This document shows positions 44,192-53,649 of a stretch of DNA of 64,000 nucleotides, piece after piece. Source of the DNA: Bacillus kexueae. GTDB lineage: Bacteria; Bacillota; Bacilli; Bacillales; Aeribacillaceae. Location of the stretch: contig NZ_JALAZE010000001.1 in the NCBI RefSeq assembly GCF_022809095.1, positions 310,001-374,000 of the forward strand. Direction: 5' to 3'. A program made the position numbers and the translations under genes. The notes beneath the pieces are model-generated. The model was given only the letters and a program-made list of their open reading frames with translations, ran no database searches and was not told the DNA's origin. Position 1 is the first letter of the stretch. Each line of letters begins with the position of its first letter.

Positions 44192-45388
44192 ATGAGTGGA
44201 ACGTATGAACCGTTAACCGAAAGCGCTGCAGGGCAGCTCATTACAAGACTTGGTCTATTTTCTAAAGAAGACATTCTTGAGGTAGAAGAAATTGGAGATG
44301 GAAACTTAAACCTTGTGTTTCGAGTGACAAAAACGGAAACGAATGAATCCTATATTGTCAAACAAGCCCTCCCTTATGCAAAAGTTGTCGGTGAGAGTTG
44401 GCCATTGACGCTTAAAAGAGCGACGATTGAGAGTCAGGCACTGCGACAATTTCGAGATCTAACACCAGGATATGTCCCGAATGTCTATTACTCTGATGAA
44501 ACGTTGGCTGTTACAGTCATGGAGGATTTATCACGTTTAGACGTGGTGAGAAAAGGGCTCATCAGCGGGAAACAGTATCCCCTATTGCCAAAGCATATCG
44601 GTGAATTTTTAGGAAATGTGTTGTTTCACACGTCAGATTATGCAATCTCACCCGAAGCTAAAAAGGTGTTGGCAGCGAAATATGTCAATCCTGAACTTTG
44701 CAAAATTACAGAAGACCTTGTCTTCACCGATCCGTTTTTTAATCATGACACGAACGACTTTCCAGAAGAGCTTTTAGAAGACGTCCAAAAAATATGGGGC
44801 GATCAATCCCTTCTTGTTCAAGTCGCTCAGTTGAAAAAACAATTTATTACCGAGCAAGAAGCTCTTCTTCACGGGGACCTTCATACCGGAAGTATTTTCG
44901 CCAATGAAGATACGACGCAAGTGATTGATCCAGAATTCGCTTTCTTTGGTCCGATTGGGTTTGATATCGGGCAGTTTTTTGCGAATCTTCTGTTAAATTA
45001 TTTGTCCGATGTTGAACGTAGTCGCCGTTACCTCCTTGACTACGTGAAGGAAACATGGGAGGTGTTTGTTAATACGTATTCCACTCTTTGGAATACGCAT
45101 CAAGTCGATGCCTTTTCAAAGGTGGAGGGAGTACTACCTTTTATCCTTGAAAAAACATTCGCCGACACCATCGGTTTTTGCGGATGTGAAATCATTCGCC
45201 GAACAATCGGGTTAGCGCATGTAGAAGACATCGATTCCATCGAGCCACATCGCACGCAAATTGCGGTCAAAAAAGAGGCACTTCAATTAGGAGCGCTGCT
45301 TATTAAAGAGCGCAAAAAAATTGAAACGATTGATCAACTAGTAACCATCATTCAGACAAACACAAAGAAAAAGGAGCAATTCGTATGA
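44192..45388 (+). CDS. mtnK: 5-methylthioribose kinase
   Basis: Phosphorylates 5-methylthioribose at C1 with ATP. Start set at ATG 44192 after TTGGAGG, giving 398 residues. Kinase-like fold: [11 protein letters not shown] (glycine-rich loop), [12 protein letters not shown], catalytic [10 protein letters not shown] and metal-binding IDPEFAF. First gene behind the S-box; four-base overlap with mtnA. Confidence 0.96.
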   Translation: MSGTYEPLTESAAGQLITRLGLFSKEDILEVEEIGDGNLNLVFRVTKTETNESYIVKQALPYAKVVGESWPLTLKRATIESQALRQFRDLTPGYVPNVYYSDETLAVTVMEDLSRLDVVRKGLISGKQYPLLPKHIGEFLGNVLFHTSDYAISPEAKKVLAAKYVNPELCKITEDLVFTDPFFNHDTNDFPEELLEDVQKIWGDQSLLVQVAQLKKQFITEQEALLHGDLHTGSIFANEDTTQVIDPEFAFFGPIGFDIGQFFANLLLNYLSDVERSRRYLLDYVKETWEVFVNTYSTLWNTHQVDAFSKVEGVLPFILEKTFADTIGFCGCEIIRRTIGLAHVEDIDSIEPHRTQIAVKKEALQLGALLIKERKKIETIDQLVTIIQTNTKKKEQFV

Positions 45389-46446
45389 CAACAAATGCTT
45401 TATCCATCCCACGTTCCGTAGAGTGGACAGGTGAATCGATTCGCCTATTAAATCAACAAAAACTTCCGAGTATTACCGAATTTTTAACACTTTCATCCAT
45501 TGATGACGTGTACGAAGCAATTAAAACGTTAAAGGTGCGCGGGGCTCCTGCAATTGGCATTGCAGCCGCATATGGCCTAGCCTTAGCTGGCTCCCAATAT
45601 GAAACTGAAGAGCTGGAACCGTTTTTAACGAAACTCAAGCAAGATCGAGATTACTTAAGCTATGCGCGCCCGACGGCTGTTAACTTATTTTGGGCGTTAG
45701 ATCGAATTATTCAAGTGGCGGAGAATGCCTCTTCTGTCAACGAAGCAAAGACCGCCATCATTCACGAAGCGATTCAAATTCAAGTGGAGGATGAAGAAGT
45801 TTGCCGCTTAATCGGTGAGAACGCCCTTTCCCTTTTTAAAGACGGGGACCGTGTTTTAACACATTGTAATGCTGGGTCGATCGCTACAGCTCGATATGGA
45901 ACTGCTTTAGCCCCGTTTTATATTGGCAAAGAGCGCGGGATTGACCTTCACGTATACGCCTGTGAAACACGTCCGGTTTTACAAGGCGCGCGACTCACGA
46001 CATGGGAATTGATGCAAGCGGGAATCGATGTCACGCTTATTACCGACAGCATGGCCGCCCATACCATTCAAACGAAAAAAATCTCCGCTATCATCGTCGG
46101 AGCTGACCGAATTGCAGCTAATGGTGATACTGCCAATAAAATTGGCACATTGAATTTGGCGATTTTAGCGAAGGAATATGACATTCCATTTTTCGTTGCG
46201 GCTCCCTTATCGACGTTCGATTTATCGATCGAATCTGGAAAAGACATTCCGATTGAAGAGCGGAACTTAGAAGAAATCACAACGATTCAAGGCATTCAAA
46301 TCGCACCAGATGAAGTAAAAGTATTTAATCCGGCATTTGATGTCACCCCTCATTCGTATATTAGCGGCATTATTACGGAAAAAGGACTTATTACGGGATC
46401 TTATGAAGAAGAAATTCGTGCGCTATTTAAAGAAGGAGGGGTTTGA
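45385..46446 (+). CDS. mtnA: 5-methylthioribose-1-phosphate isomerase
   Basis: Isomerises methylthioribose 1-phosphate to methylthioribulose 1-phosphate. 353 residues, eIF2B-alpha-like fold. The catalytic Cys is in [11 protein letters not shown] and the catalytic Asp in [20 protein letters not shown]. The stop overlaps the start of the following lipoprotein gene by one base (TGATG), tying the transporter to the salvage operon. Confidence 0.96.
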   Translation: MTTNALSIPRSVEWTGESIRLLNQQKLPSITEFLTLSSIDDVYEAIKTLKVRGAPAIGIAAAYGLALAGSQYETEELEPFLTKLKQDRDYLSYARPTAVNLFWALDRIIQVAENASSVNEAKTAIIHEAIQIQVEDEEVCRLIGENALSLFKDGDRVLTHCNAGSIATARYGTALAPFYIGKERGIDLHVYACETRPVLQGARLTTWELMQAGIDVTLITDSMAAHTIQTKKISAIIVGADRIAANGDTANKIGTLNLAILAKEYDIPFFVAAPLSTFDLSIESGKDIPIEERNLEEITTIQGIQIAPDEVKVFNPAFDVTPHSYISGIITEKGLITGSYEEEIRALFKEGGV

Positions 46447-47588
46447 TGAAACCGATTCGTTTAATTGCTTTTATGATTAGTTTATGTTTCATATTGTCCG
46501 CTTGTACGAATGAGCAAGATTCGGTTGATACAGCGACAAAACCATCGTCATCCGAAGCTGTTACATCAACAGAAACGTCTAGTGAAACGAATTCAAACAT
46601 TCCTGAGCGACTACAAGAGCCGATTGATATCGCAGTTATAATGCAAATGTCTATCGGGACCTTCTCTTCTCAGTACATTGCCGGTGTAAAAGAACAGGCG
46701 GAGCGATTTGGCGGTAACGTTCAAATTTATAACGCCGAAAACGATTTATCGAAGATGGCAACATTTGTGGAAACGGCTATTAGCCAGAAAGTAGATGCAA
46801 TTTTAATCGACCACGGTCGTGCCGATGCGCTCCAAGCCCCGATTGAAAAAGCGCTTGAACAAGGAATCGCCGTCGTCGCATTTGACAACGATCTATCATT
46901 AGATGGCGTTACGGTAATCGACCAAGACGATTATAGCTTAGCTTGGAAAACATTAAAAACGCTCGCAGAGGATTTAAACGGAGAAGGTGAAATTGTCACC
47001 ATTTGGGTCGGTGGGTACGCCCCAATGGAACGCCGACATGTGATTTATGATGCCTTTTTCGAACGCTATCCTAACATTAAGGAAGTTGCCAAATTCGGTA
47101 CCGCGAGTGCCAATACTGCACTCGATACACAAGCGCAAATGGAAGCAATATTGAAAAAGTACCCGAATGAAGGCGATATTGATGCTGTTTTTGCCACATG
47201 GGATGAATTTGCTAAAGGAGCGACACGCGCCATTAAGCAAGCCGGGCGTGACGAAATTAAAGTCTATGGCATCGATCTAAGCGATGAAGATTTAGAATTG
47301 ATTCAAGAGCCAAACAGCCCATGGGTCGCAACAACCGCAACCGATCCAAAAGAAGTCGGTAAAGTTCAAGTACGATTTGCCTACCAAAAGCTAGCCGGTG
47401 AAGAAACACCAAACATCTATTCATTAGAGCCCCATTTAGTAAAGCGTTCCTCCTTGCCTGAGGAACCCATTAAAATGGCTGATTTACACCAATACGTTTC
47501 TTCATGGGGTGAATCCGAAGTCGCTGTTTCACCTTGGATGGACACATTGGAGAAAAAGGAGAATCAAGATGGCTCTAACGATGACTGA
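46446..47588 (+). CDS. Sugar-type ABC substrate-binding lipoprotein (candidate methylthioribose binder)
   Basis: 380 residues. Lipoprotein signal ending FILSAC at about 21, then a Ser/Thr-rich linker (to about 55) and a class I periplasmic-binding fold like RbsB: IDIAVIMQMSIGTFSSQYIAGVKEQA, AILIDHGRADAL, AVVAFDNDL and AVFATWDEFAKGATRAIKQAG. Strict one-base overlap with mtnA and S-box control make methylthioribose the favoured ligand. Ribose or AI-2 remain possible from fold alone. Confidence 0.9.
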   Translation: MKPIRLIAFMISLCFILSACTNEQDSVDTATKPSSSEAVTSTETSSETNSNIPERLQEPIDIAVIMQMSIGTFSSQYIAGVKEQAERFGGNVQIYNAENDLSKMATFVETAISQKVDAILIDHGRADALQAPIEKALEQGIAVVAFDNDLSLDGVTVIDQDDYSLAWKTLKTLAEDLNGEGEIVTIWVGGYAPMERRHVIYDAFFERYPNIKEVAKFGTASANTALDTQAQMEAILKKYPNEGDIDAVFATWDEFAKGATRAIKQAGRDEIKVYGIDLSDEDLELIQEPNSPWVATTATDPKEVGKVQVRFAYQKLAGEETPNIYSLEPHLVKRSSLPEEPIKMADLHQYVSSWGESEVAVSPWMDTLEKKENQDGSNDD

Positions 47589-49095
47589 AATCCATAAATC
47601 GTATAATCATAACCACGTATTAAAAGGCGTGAACTTCTCCGTTCGAAAGGGAGAAATTCACGCCCTTTTAGGAATGAACGGCGCCGGGAAAAGCACGTTA
47701 ATGAAAATTTTATCCGGACAAACCGCTTTCGATTCTGGCAGCATTTCCATTGATGAAAAAGAAGTGTCCTTTCGTCATCCTCAAGATGCGAAACGAGCAG
47801 GAATCGGAATGGTCGTCCAAGAAGTCGATGCAGCACTATTTCCAAATTTAACAATTGCAGAAAATGTACTCTCCCCCTCTTCCCTTTCTTCTGTTCTTTC
47901 TTGGAAAAAATTGAATAAGGAAGCGAAGAAGCGATTAAAAACGATTGGATTATGTAAAAACCCACGTACATTCGTCAACGAATGTACATTACCAGAAAAA
48001 CAACTCATTTTGATTGCCAAAGTGTTGTCAGAACAAGCTCAATACATCATTTTAGACGAACCGACGGCTAGTTTAAGTGAGGCAGAAGCAAGCCGCTTGT
48101 TCGCACAAATCAACCAGTTAAAGGAGCGCGGAATTTCCACCATTTTTATCTCTCACCGACTCGATGAAGTGGTGAATCATTGCGATCGCGTTACGATTTT
48201 ACGCGATGGTCAAACCGTTTTTGCCGGTGAAGTAAAGACTTTATCTGTTGAGAAAATGATTCAACATATGGTCGGAAATGATGTGGCGTTTCATCGAAAA
48301 ACAGCTACCTTTAAACAAGCAGAAACACAAATTTCCATTCAAAACTTAGTCATAAAAGATAAAGGAACTACCATCGACTTAGACGTTAAAAAAGGGGAAA
48401 TTATCGGAATTGGTGGTTTAGCAGGAAGCGGAAAGACTGAGCTTGCTGAATCCATTTTCGGCTTAAACGGTGGAGTCGGAACTTGGACTATTCGTAACGA
48501 AGTCAAAAAGGTTCGCTCTCCCTATGACGCATTAAATGCTGGCATATGCCTTATTCCGGAAGAAAGGCGCAAGCAAGGATTATTTATACACGATTCTTCT
48601 ACTGTCAACTTAACGGTTCGTACGTTATCAAAGTTATTTCCAAACGGCTTTATCAATCGAAAAAAAGAAGCGGCCTTCGCTTCTGAATGGCTAAATCGTC
48701 TTCACGTTTCCCCCAATGATCCGAATTTAGGCGTTTTACAATTTAGTGGAGGCAATCAACAAAAAATTGTAATCGGGAAATGGTTGACGGAAGATCACAA
48801 TGTGTTTATTTTTGACGAGCCGACAAAAGGCATTGATATTAAAGCAAAACAAGAAATTTTTGAGCTCATCCATTCACTTGCTCAAAGAGGGAAATCTGTC
48901 CTTTATTTCACTAGTGAATGGGAAGAATTAATGCAAATTGCAGACCGCATTGTCATTTTACAAGACGGGAAAATGGTCAAATCCTTGTCCAATGAAGAGG
49001 CAACGTATGATTCTCTTCTTTATTACGCAACAATGGGAGGTAACAAACATGGAACAAATCGAACAAGCGAGAACGAAGCCATCCTTGCAAACTAA
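47569..49095 (+). CDS. Sugar-type ABC transporter ATPase, two domains (RbsA-like)
   Basis: Start set at ATG 47569 after AAAGGAG, overlapping the lipoprotein gene by 20 bases; 508 residues. First ATPase domain: Walker A GMNGAGKST, degenerate signature, Walker B YIILDEPTASLSE. Second domain: altered Walker A GLAGSGKTE, signature FSGGNQQK and Walker B VFIFDEPTKGIDIKA. This tandem layout is the CUT2 (ribose/galactoside) type, which powers monosaccharide import with a homodimeric permease. Confidence 0.93.
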   Translation: MALTMTEIHKSYNHNHVLKGVNFSVRKGEIHALLGMNGAGKSTLMKILSGQTAFDSGSISIDEKEVSFRHPQDAKRAGIGMVVQEVDAALFPNLTIAENVLSPSSLSSVLSWKKLNKEAKKRLKTIGLCKNPRTFVNECTLPEKQLILIAKVLSEQAQYIILDEPTASLSEAEASRLFAQINQLKERGISTIFISHRLDEVVNHCDRVTILRDGQTVFAGEVKTLSVEKMIQHMVGNDVAFHRKTATFKQAETQISIQNLVIKDKGTTIDLDVKKGEIIGIGGLAGSGKTELAESIFGLNGGVGTWTIRNEVKKVRSPYDALNAGICLIPEERRKQGLFIHDSSTVNLTVRTLSKLFPNGFINRKKEAAFASEWLNRLHVSPNDPNLGVLQFSGGNQQKIVIGKWLTEDHNVFIFDEPTKGIDIKAKQEIFELIHSLAQRGKSVLYFTSEWEELMQIADRIVILQDGKMVKSLSNEEATYDSLLYYATMGGNKHGTNRTSENEAILAN

Positions 49096-50065
49096 AATCG
49101 TTCCCTTTCTGTATAAACACGGAACATTTCTATTTATCATTGCTGTCTTTCTCACGTTTAGTATCACAATTGATGAGTTTTTATCATATAGTAATCTTTC
49201 AAACATTTTAAAATCAATATCCATCTTAACCTTTGTCGCGATCGGAATTACGTTTACCCTTATTGTTGATGGGTTTGATTTATCCGTTGGGTCGACGGTT
49301 AGCCTTGCAACAATTGGAAGTGCAGCCGCACTCGTTTTATACCGGCAAGAGCTTCTCGTTGCCCTTATCATTCCATTAATATTAGGGCTTCTCGTTGGAC
49401 TGTTGAATGCTTTTTTCGTTGTGAAAATCAAGCTACCTGATTTATTAGCCACACTAGCGGTCATGTATATTGTCAACGGTGTCCACCTTACGTATACAAA
49501 AGGGTATTCGATATACAACAACATGCCGCTTGAATCCGGTGAGTTAGCTCCAGGGAAGTTTATCCCATCCTTTTTATTTATCGGTCAAGGCGAAGTCTTT
49601 TCGATTCCATTCCCTGCCATTTTAATGATTGTGGCGGTATTCATTGCTCATTTTCTTCTACAGTACACTCGATTCGGCCGGATGTTTTACTTAGTCGGAA
49701 GCAATAAAGAAGCGGCGATTGTTTCTGGAATTCGTGTCAATCGTTATAAAACCTATGCTTATGTGATTAGCGGACTATTTGCTGCCATTGCGGGGATTAT
49801 TTTAGCGGCAAGGATCGGCACCGGACAAGTATCTGCGGGTGCTTCCTTGTTAATGGATGGAGTCGCTGCTGCCTTTATTGGCCAGTCTGTATTTGGAGCT
49901 GGAAAACCGAATGTTATTGGTACATTTTTTGGCGCAATCCTGATTGGTATTTTACTTAACGGACTTACGATGCTCAATGTACCGTATTATGCGCAAGATA
50001 TTATTAAGGGGTCGCTTCTAATCGGAGCGTTAGCGTTATCTTATGTTCAGAAAAAAAATGAATAA
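49049..50065 (+). CDS. Sugar-type ABC transporter permease (RbsC-like)
   Basis: Start set at ATG 49049 after GGGAGG, overlapping the ATPase gene by 47 bases; 338 residues. About ten spans with the CUT2 permease pattern GFDLSVGSTVSLATIGSAAA and GVAAAFIGQSVFGAGKPNVIGTFFGAILIGIL. Only one permease gene is present, so it should act as a homodimer as in RbsC. Last gene of the mtnKA operon; a terminator follows. Confidence 0.93.
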   Translation: MEQIEQARTKPSLQTKIVPFLYKHGTFLFIIAVFLTFSITIDEFLSYSNLSNILKSISILTFVAIGITFTLIVDGFDLSVGSTVSLATIGSAAALVLYRQELLVALIIPLILGLLVGLLNAFFVVKIKLPDLLATLAVMYIVNGVHLTYTKGYSIYNNMPLESGELAPGKFIPSFLFIGQGEVFSIPFPAILMIVAVFIAHFLLQYTRFGRMFYLVGSNKEAAIVSGIRVNRYKTYAYVISGLFAAIAGIILAARIGTGQVSAGASLLMDGVAAAFIGQSVFGAGKPNVIGTFFGAILIGILLNGLTMLNVPYYAQDIIKGSLLIGALALSYVQKKNE

Positions 50066-50078
50066 TCCCCTTTTCGAA

Positions 50079-50112
50079 TGAGAGTGGCAAGGTCCACTCT
50101 TTATTACTTTTA
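50079..50112 (+). terminator. Terminator of the mtnKA-transporter operon
   Basis: AGAGTGG-CAAGGT-CCACTCT followed by TTATTACTTTT, fifteen bases past the permease stop. Confidence 0.75.
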
Positions 50113-50118
50113 ATCAAA

Positions 50119-50259
50119 CTACGATCGATTCAATGTTTTATTTTCTTTTTGCAACGCTTTTTCTAACTCTTTCATTTGCTCGTCACTAAGAACATTCATT
50201 TTTGCTAACAATTGAGCGTAACCAATTAGCTTTTTCGGACGGGCTGATTTCCATAACAT
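50119..50259 (-). CDS. Small hypothetical protein, 46 aa
   Basis: ATG 50259 follows GGAGGGATGAAT; another ATG two codons upstream is possible. The product (MLWKSARPKKLIGYAQLLAK, then MNVLSDEQMKELEKALQKEN) is basic at the front with an amphipathic helix behind, and has no known motif. The gene is convergent with the permease, sharing the terminator region. Confidence 0.55.
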   Translation of the reverse strand: MLWKSARPKKLIGYAQLLAKMNVLSDEQMKELEKALQKENKTLNRS

Positions 50260-50544
50260 ATTCATCCCTCCAGTTTTTCCTTAACGCAACTTTATTTCAC
50301 TTAGTAAAGTATATGTCCTTCACACAAAAATAGTTCAATCTTCGTCTACAAAAGAATTTTTTTTACGAATGACCTGTATAGTAGGACGGTAGCATCACTA
50401 GACTTCCTGGTGTTTTCGATAAGAAACATACATGATTTTACACTCACACCCCGGAAATGAAAATTTATTCTCCCCGGGGTTTCCTTTCTACCATCTACCT
50501 ATCATGATCGATCATTCAGCTCATAGGTAATTTTTATTTTCACA
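50260..50544. other. Intergenic region without a gene
   Basis: No gene seen. A palindromic ACCCCGG...CCGGGGT pair (about 50443-50481) could form a hairpin. The promoter of the small 46-residue gene should lie near 50270-50320. Confidence 0.35.
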
Positions 50545-50704
50545 GAAAAAGCGCAAGTCCTTAGGCGAAGGGAGCTGGAGGACCTACGAGAAGGCTTCCG
50601 TCGCCACATCAGGGCCGAAGCGACCCGAGCTGATGGCGCTTTGCGCTAGACACCAAAAAAACTGAAAAGATAACACTGTATTGAACTTAAACTTTCTGTA
50701 ACAA
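50545..50704 (+). repeat. Terminator-associated repeat, copy 9
   Basis: Tail slightly shortened (AAAGATAACACTGTATTG). It ends TTTCTGTAACA and abuts the A-run of the ogt terminator. Confidence 0.9.
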
Positions 50705-50705
50705 T

Positions 50706-50746
50706 GAAAAAAGAGTTAAGGTGAAATACTTTCACCTTAACTCCTT
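50706..50746. terminator. Terminator of ogt
   Basis: GAGTTAAGGTGAAA-TAC-TTTCACCTTAACTC is a perfect 14-bp stem, T-rich on the minus strand after the ogt stop. Confidence 0.9.
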
Positions 50747-50749
50747 TCA

Positions 50750-51241
50750 TTACAATTTGTATGCTGCACCTTCCAATTCAAGCAAATACGCCTTTTTATC
50801 TACATGGTTGCCAGCGTAGCCGACTAAGCGTTGATTCTTTCCTATCACGCGATGACATGGAACGATAATGGGTAGTGGATTTCTCCGATTCGCTTGTCCA
50901 ATCGCTCGCACCGCTTTTTCGTTTCCAATGGCTTTTGCGACATCCAAATAGCTCCACGTTTCACCAAACGGAATCGTACGTAGCGCCTTCCACACATTCA
51001 TTTGGAATGCCGTACCCTTGTAAGTAATCGGGAGGTCAAAGCTTTTTCGCTTTTGATTAAAATACGCATCAAGCTGTTTCTTCACCTCAACCGTTAACGG
51101 TGTTTCAGCTTGTGTATTCTCCACTTTCGTCTCCCAATCTTGAAAGCTATCTTCTGTTAAAAAAACGTTGGAAAGTGTTCCATTCTCTGCAACCAAATAA
51201 ATGGTCCCGATTGGTGATTGAAAATGGTCAACATAAAACAT
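50750..51241 (-). CDS. ogt: O6-methylguanine-DNA methyltransferase
   Basis: Repairs O6-alkylguanine by transferring the alkyl group to its own cysteine. Start set at ATG 51241 after GAGGTGG; 163 residues. Active-site PCHRVIG, preceded by the helix-turn-helix AIGNEKAVRAIGQANRRNPLPIIV. A single-domain Ogt, not the Ada fusion. It lies 12 bases downstream of kinE and may be cotranscribed; B. subtilis has the same pair. Confidence 0.95.
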   Translation of the reverse strand: MFYVDHFQSPIGTIYLVAENGTLSNVFLTEDSFQDWETKVENTQAETPLTVEVKKQLDAYFNQKRKSFDLPITYKGTAFQMNVWKALRTIPFGETWSYLDVAKAIGNEKAVRAIGQANRRNPLPIIVPCHRVIGKNQRLVGYAGNHVDKKAYLLELEGAAYKL

Positions 51242-51252
51242 CGGCCCCACCT

Positions 51253-53418
51253 CTATTCTATTTCAGGCTGTTGGATCGGTAAGGAAATATGGAAGGTCGT
51301 TCCGACACCTTCTTCACTTTCTACTTCCACGAGTCCGTTATGTTCTTCTATTATTTTATAGCTCACCATAAGCCCTAATCCAGTTCCACGTTCTTTCGTC
51401 GTGTAAAAAGGCTCGCCTAATCGTTTAATTTTATCTTTTGGGATGCCTGTTCCTTCATCTTGGATGGAAATTTTCACGCGATTTTCACCCGTCGATTCAA
51501 TGCGCACAAAAATATTTCCACCTTTCGGCATTACTTCAATCGCATTTTTTAATATATTAATAAAAACTTGTTTTAATTGGTTCGGTTCACAATATATCGG
51601 TGGTATTTCCCGGTAATCTAAATGAATTTGTACATTGACTAAAATGGCTTGAGCCTTCAACAATTCAATCGTATCTTTAACGATTGTCACGACATTCTCT
51701 TTCTGGAAATGAACAGCCTGTGGCTTCGCTAAGATGAGAAACTCCGTAATAATCGATTCGATCCGCTTTAGCTCCGATGTAATAACTTTGAAATACATGG
51801 AATGGTCTTCTTTCATACTTCCTTGCAAAAGTTGTATGAAACCTTTCAGCGCTGTCATCGGATTGCGTATTTCATGAGCGATTCCTGCTGCGAGCTCTCC
51901 AACGACATTTAGTGTGTCAGACTTCTTAAGCCTTTCCTCCATTTCCTTCTTCTCGGTTACATCACGGAAGATGGCTAAATTCATCTGTTCAATAATATCA
52001 CGTTTAAAGGAACATTCAAGGATACGCTCTTCCCCATTCGGGAGCTTAAACACGATTTCTTTTGAAAAACTTCGACGCTTTGCTAAAAGCGTTCGAACAC
52101 TTTCCGATTCAAATAAATGATTTAATTGTAAATGCTTTAAATGGTTTAGCGGAATATGAAAAATATTGCTTGCTACAGGATTGGCATCAAGAATTTTTAG
52201 TTTTTCATCAAATAACACAATGCCGTCCATCGTCCCATCGAACACTTTTCGGAACTTTTGCTCGCTTTCACGAAGCTCCTTTTCCATACGCATCCGATCG
52301 CTCACATTTCGGAGAATCGTCATATGATACCCGTCTTGTCCTTCTCGTTTCGATGTAAACTCTAGCTGCTTTCGCTGACCATTCGGCATATGGAATAATA
52401 GTTCTTCTCGAATTTCTCCTGTTTTCAAATAACGCCTTTTAATTTCCCGGAACTTTTCATCGGATTTATCAACAAAGTCACAGACGTGACTATTCAAAAG
52501 CTCGTGAAGGGGAAGTTCGAAGATTCGGCAAGCCCATGAATTGGCACGAACGATTTTCCCTGTTTCATCCCATAACAAGATAGCGTCTAACGCACTTTCA
52601 AACACTTCCCGAAACCGCTCTTCACTTTCTTTTAACTGCTGTTCCATGAATCGCTTTTCCGTAATATCACGAAGGATGGACATATAAAACCCACTCAAAA
52701 TATTGGCCGTCGTCGTAAATTCGAATATTTTCTTTTCGCCACTCTTTAAAATAACAGGCATTTCACCGGTTACTTTTCCATCGCGAAGCAACGTACGCTT
52801 CATTTCTTCAACTTTCCCTTTGTCCTCAACAAAATCTTCTAAACGGTAATCCTTTAATTCACTTTTTTCCAATTCAAAGCTGGCACAGAACGAGTAATTG
52901 GCATCGATAAAATATCCGTGATGGTCAAAGATGACGATTCCGTCCACCGCACGATTAAACAAATCTTGGAACAATTGCTCGTTAATCGTACGCTCCCGCT
53001 CTAACACTTTTCTTGTTGAAACATCACGAAAAATGGATAAATCATAGTTTCCAAACGCCTTATATTTCGCGGAATATTCGACAAACTTTACGACTCCATC
53101 GTCAAGGTGAATGATTAGTTCATCTTGATGTAAACCTTTCTTATAAAATCGGTTCACTTGGTCCTCAATTTGTTCTTTTGGCATCAGTTGAAGGAAATCG
53201 TGTAAATTTCGCTTCGTTAATTCTTCCTTTGGCAGATGAAACATATCGCATGCCGCTTGATTCACATCGATGAAATTTAAATGTTGATCAAACACACAAA
53301 TCGCATCTAAAGCTTGTTCAAAAATGACTTGATATTTATTCAAATCGGTTTTTAACCGTTCATTTTCTTCTATTAAATCGGTATTGGTAACTTCATCGGT
53401 ATTTAACGTTTCTTTCAA
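51253..53418 (-). CDS. kinE: Four-PAS sporulation-type histidine kinase, KinE-like
   Basis: 721 residues, TTG start after a GAGGGGGTGG site. Soluble: no membrane span. Four PAS domains begin at about 30, 150, 270 and 388, each opening with a (V/L)F-x-x-A-x-D-x-I-x-x-(F/W)-D motif. HisKA with the phospho-His in ELAAGIAHEIRNPMTALKGFIQLL, then HATPase_c (NILKNAIEVMP, QDEGTGIPKDK, GTGLGLMVS). Gene order ykrP-kinE-ogt-mtn matches B. subtilis. Likely feeds Spo0F. Confidence 0.88.
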   Translation of the reverse strand: MKETLNTDEVTNTDLIEENERLKTDLNKYQVIFEQALDAICVFDQHLNFIDVNQAACDMFHLPKEELTKRNLHDFLQLMPKEQIEDQVNRFYKKGLHQDELIIHLDDGVVKFVEYSAKYKAFGNYDLSIFRDVSTRKVLERERTINEQLFQDLFNRAVDGIVIFDHHGYFIDANYSFCASFELEKSELKDYRLEDFVEDKGKVEEMKRTLLRDGKVTGEMPVILKSGEKKIFEFTTTANILSGFYMSILRDITEKRFMEQQLKESEERFREVFESALDAILLWDETGKIVRANSWACRIFELPLHELLNSHVCDFVDKSDEKFREIKRRYLKTGEIREELLFHMPNGQRKQLEFTSKREGQDGYHMTILRNVSDRMRMEKELRESEQKFRKVFDGTMDGIVLFDEKLKILDANPVASNIFHIPLNHLKHLQLNHLFESESVRTLLAKRRSFSKEIVFKLPNGEERILECSFKRDIIEQMNLAIFRDVTEKKEMEERLKKSDTLNVVGELAAGIAHEIRNPMTALKGFIQLLQGSMKEDHSMYFKVITSELKRIESIITEFLILAKPQAVHFQKENVVTIVKDTIELLKAQAILVNVQIHLDYREIPPIYCEPNQLKQVFINILKNAIEVMPKGGNIFVRIESTGENRVKISIQDEGTGIPKDKIKRLGEPFYTTKERGTGLGLMVSYKIIEEHNGLVEVESEEGVGTTFHISLPIQQPEIE

Positions 53419-53649
53419 CTATTCCACCCCCTCGTGAGAAACTCACCTTCATTACATTTCTACACGAACTGACAGAGTCCTCCTTATTCTATCATTTCAT
53501 TCGTAAATCTTTTGGATGATTTCTTTGCAAAACCCTTACATTTTGGTAACAAATATTGAAGTTTCGTTCCTTTTCGCGCAATGTATTTTAAAATCTTTTT
53601 CAGGCGGGTATTGAAACGACAACTAATGAAAGAATGTGAGGTTTTTCTT

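Noticed and set aside
46446-50065. Ribose (Rbs) operon
   Set aside because: No rbsK, rbsD or rbsR is present and the genes overlap mtnA behind an S-box, so a salvage substrate is favoured over ribose.
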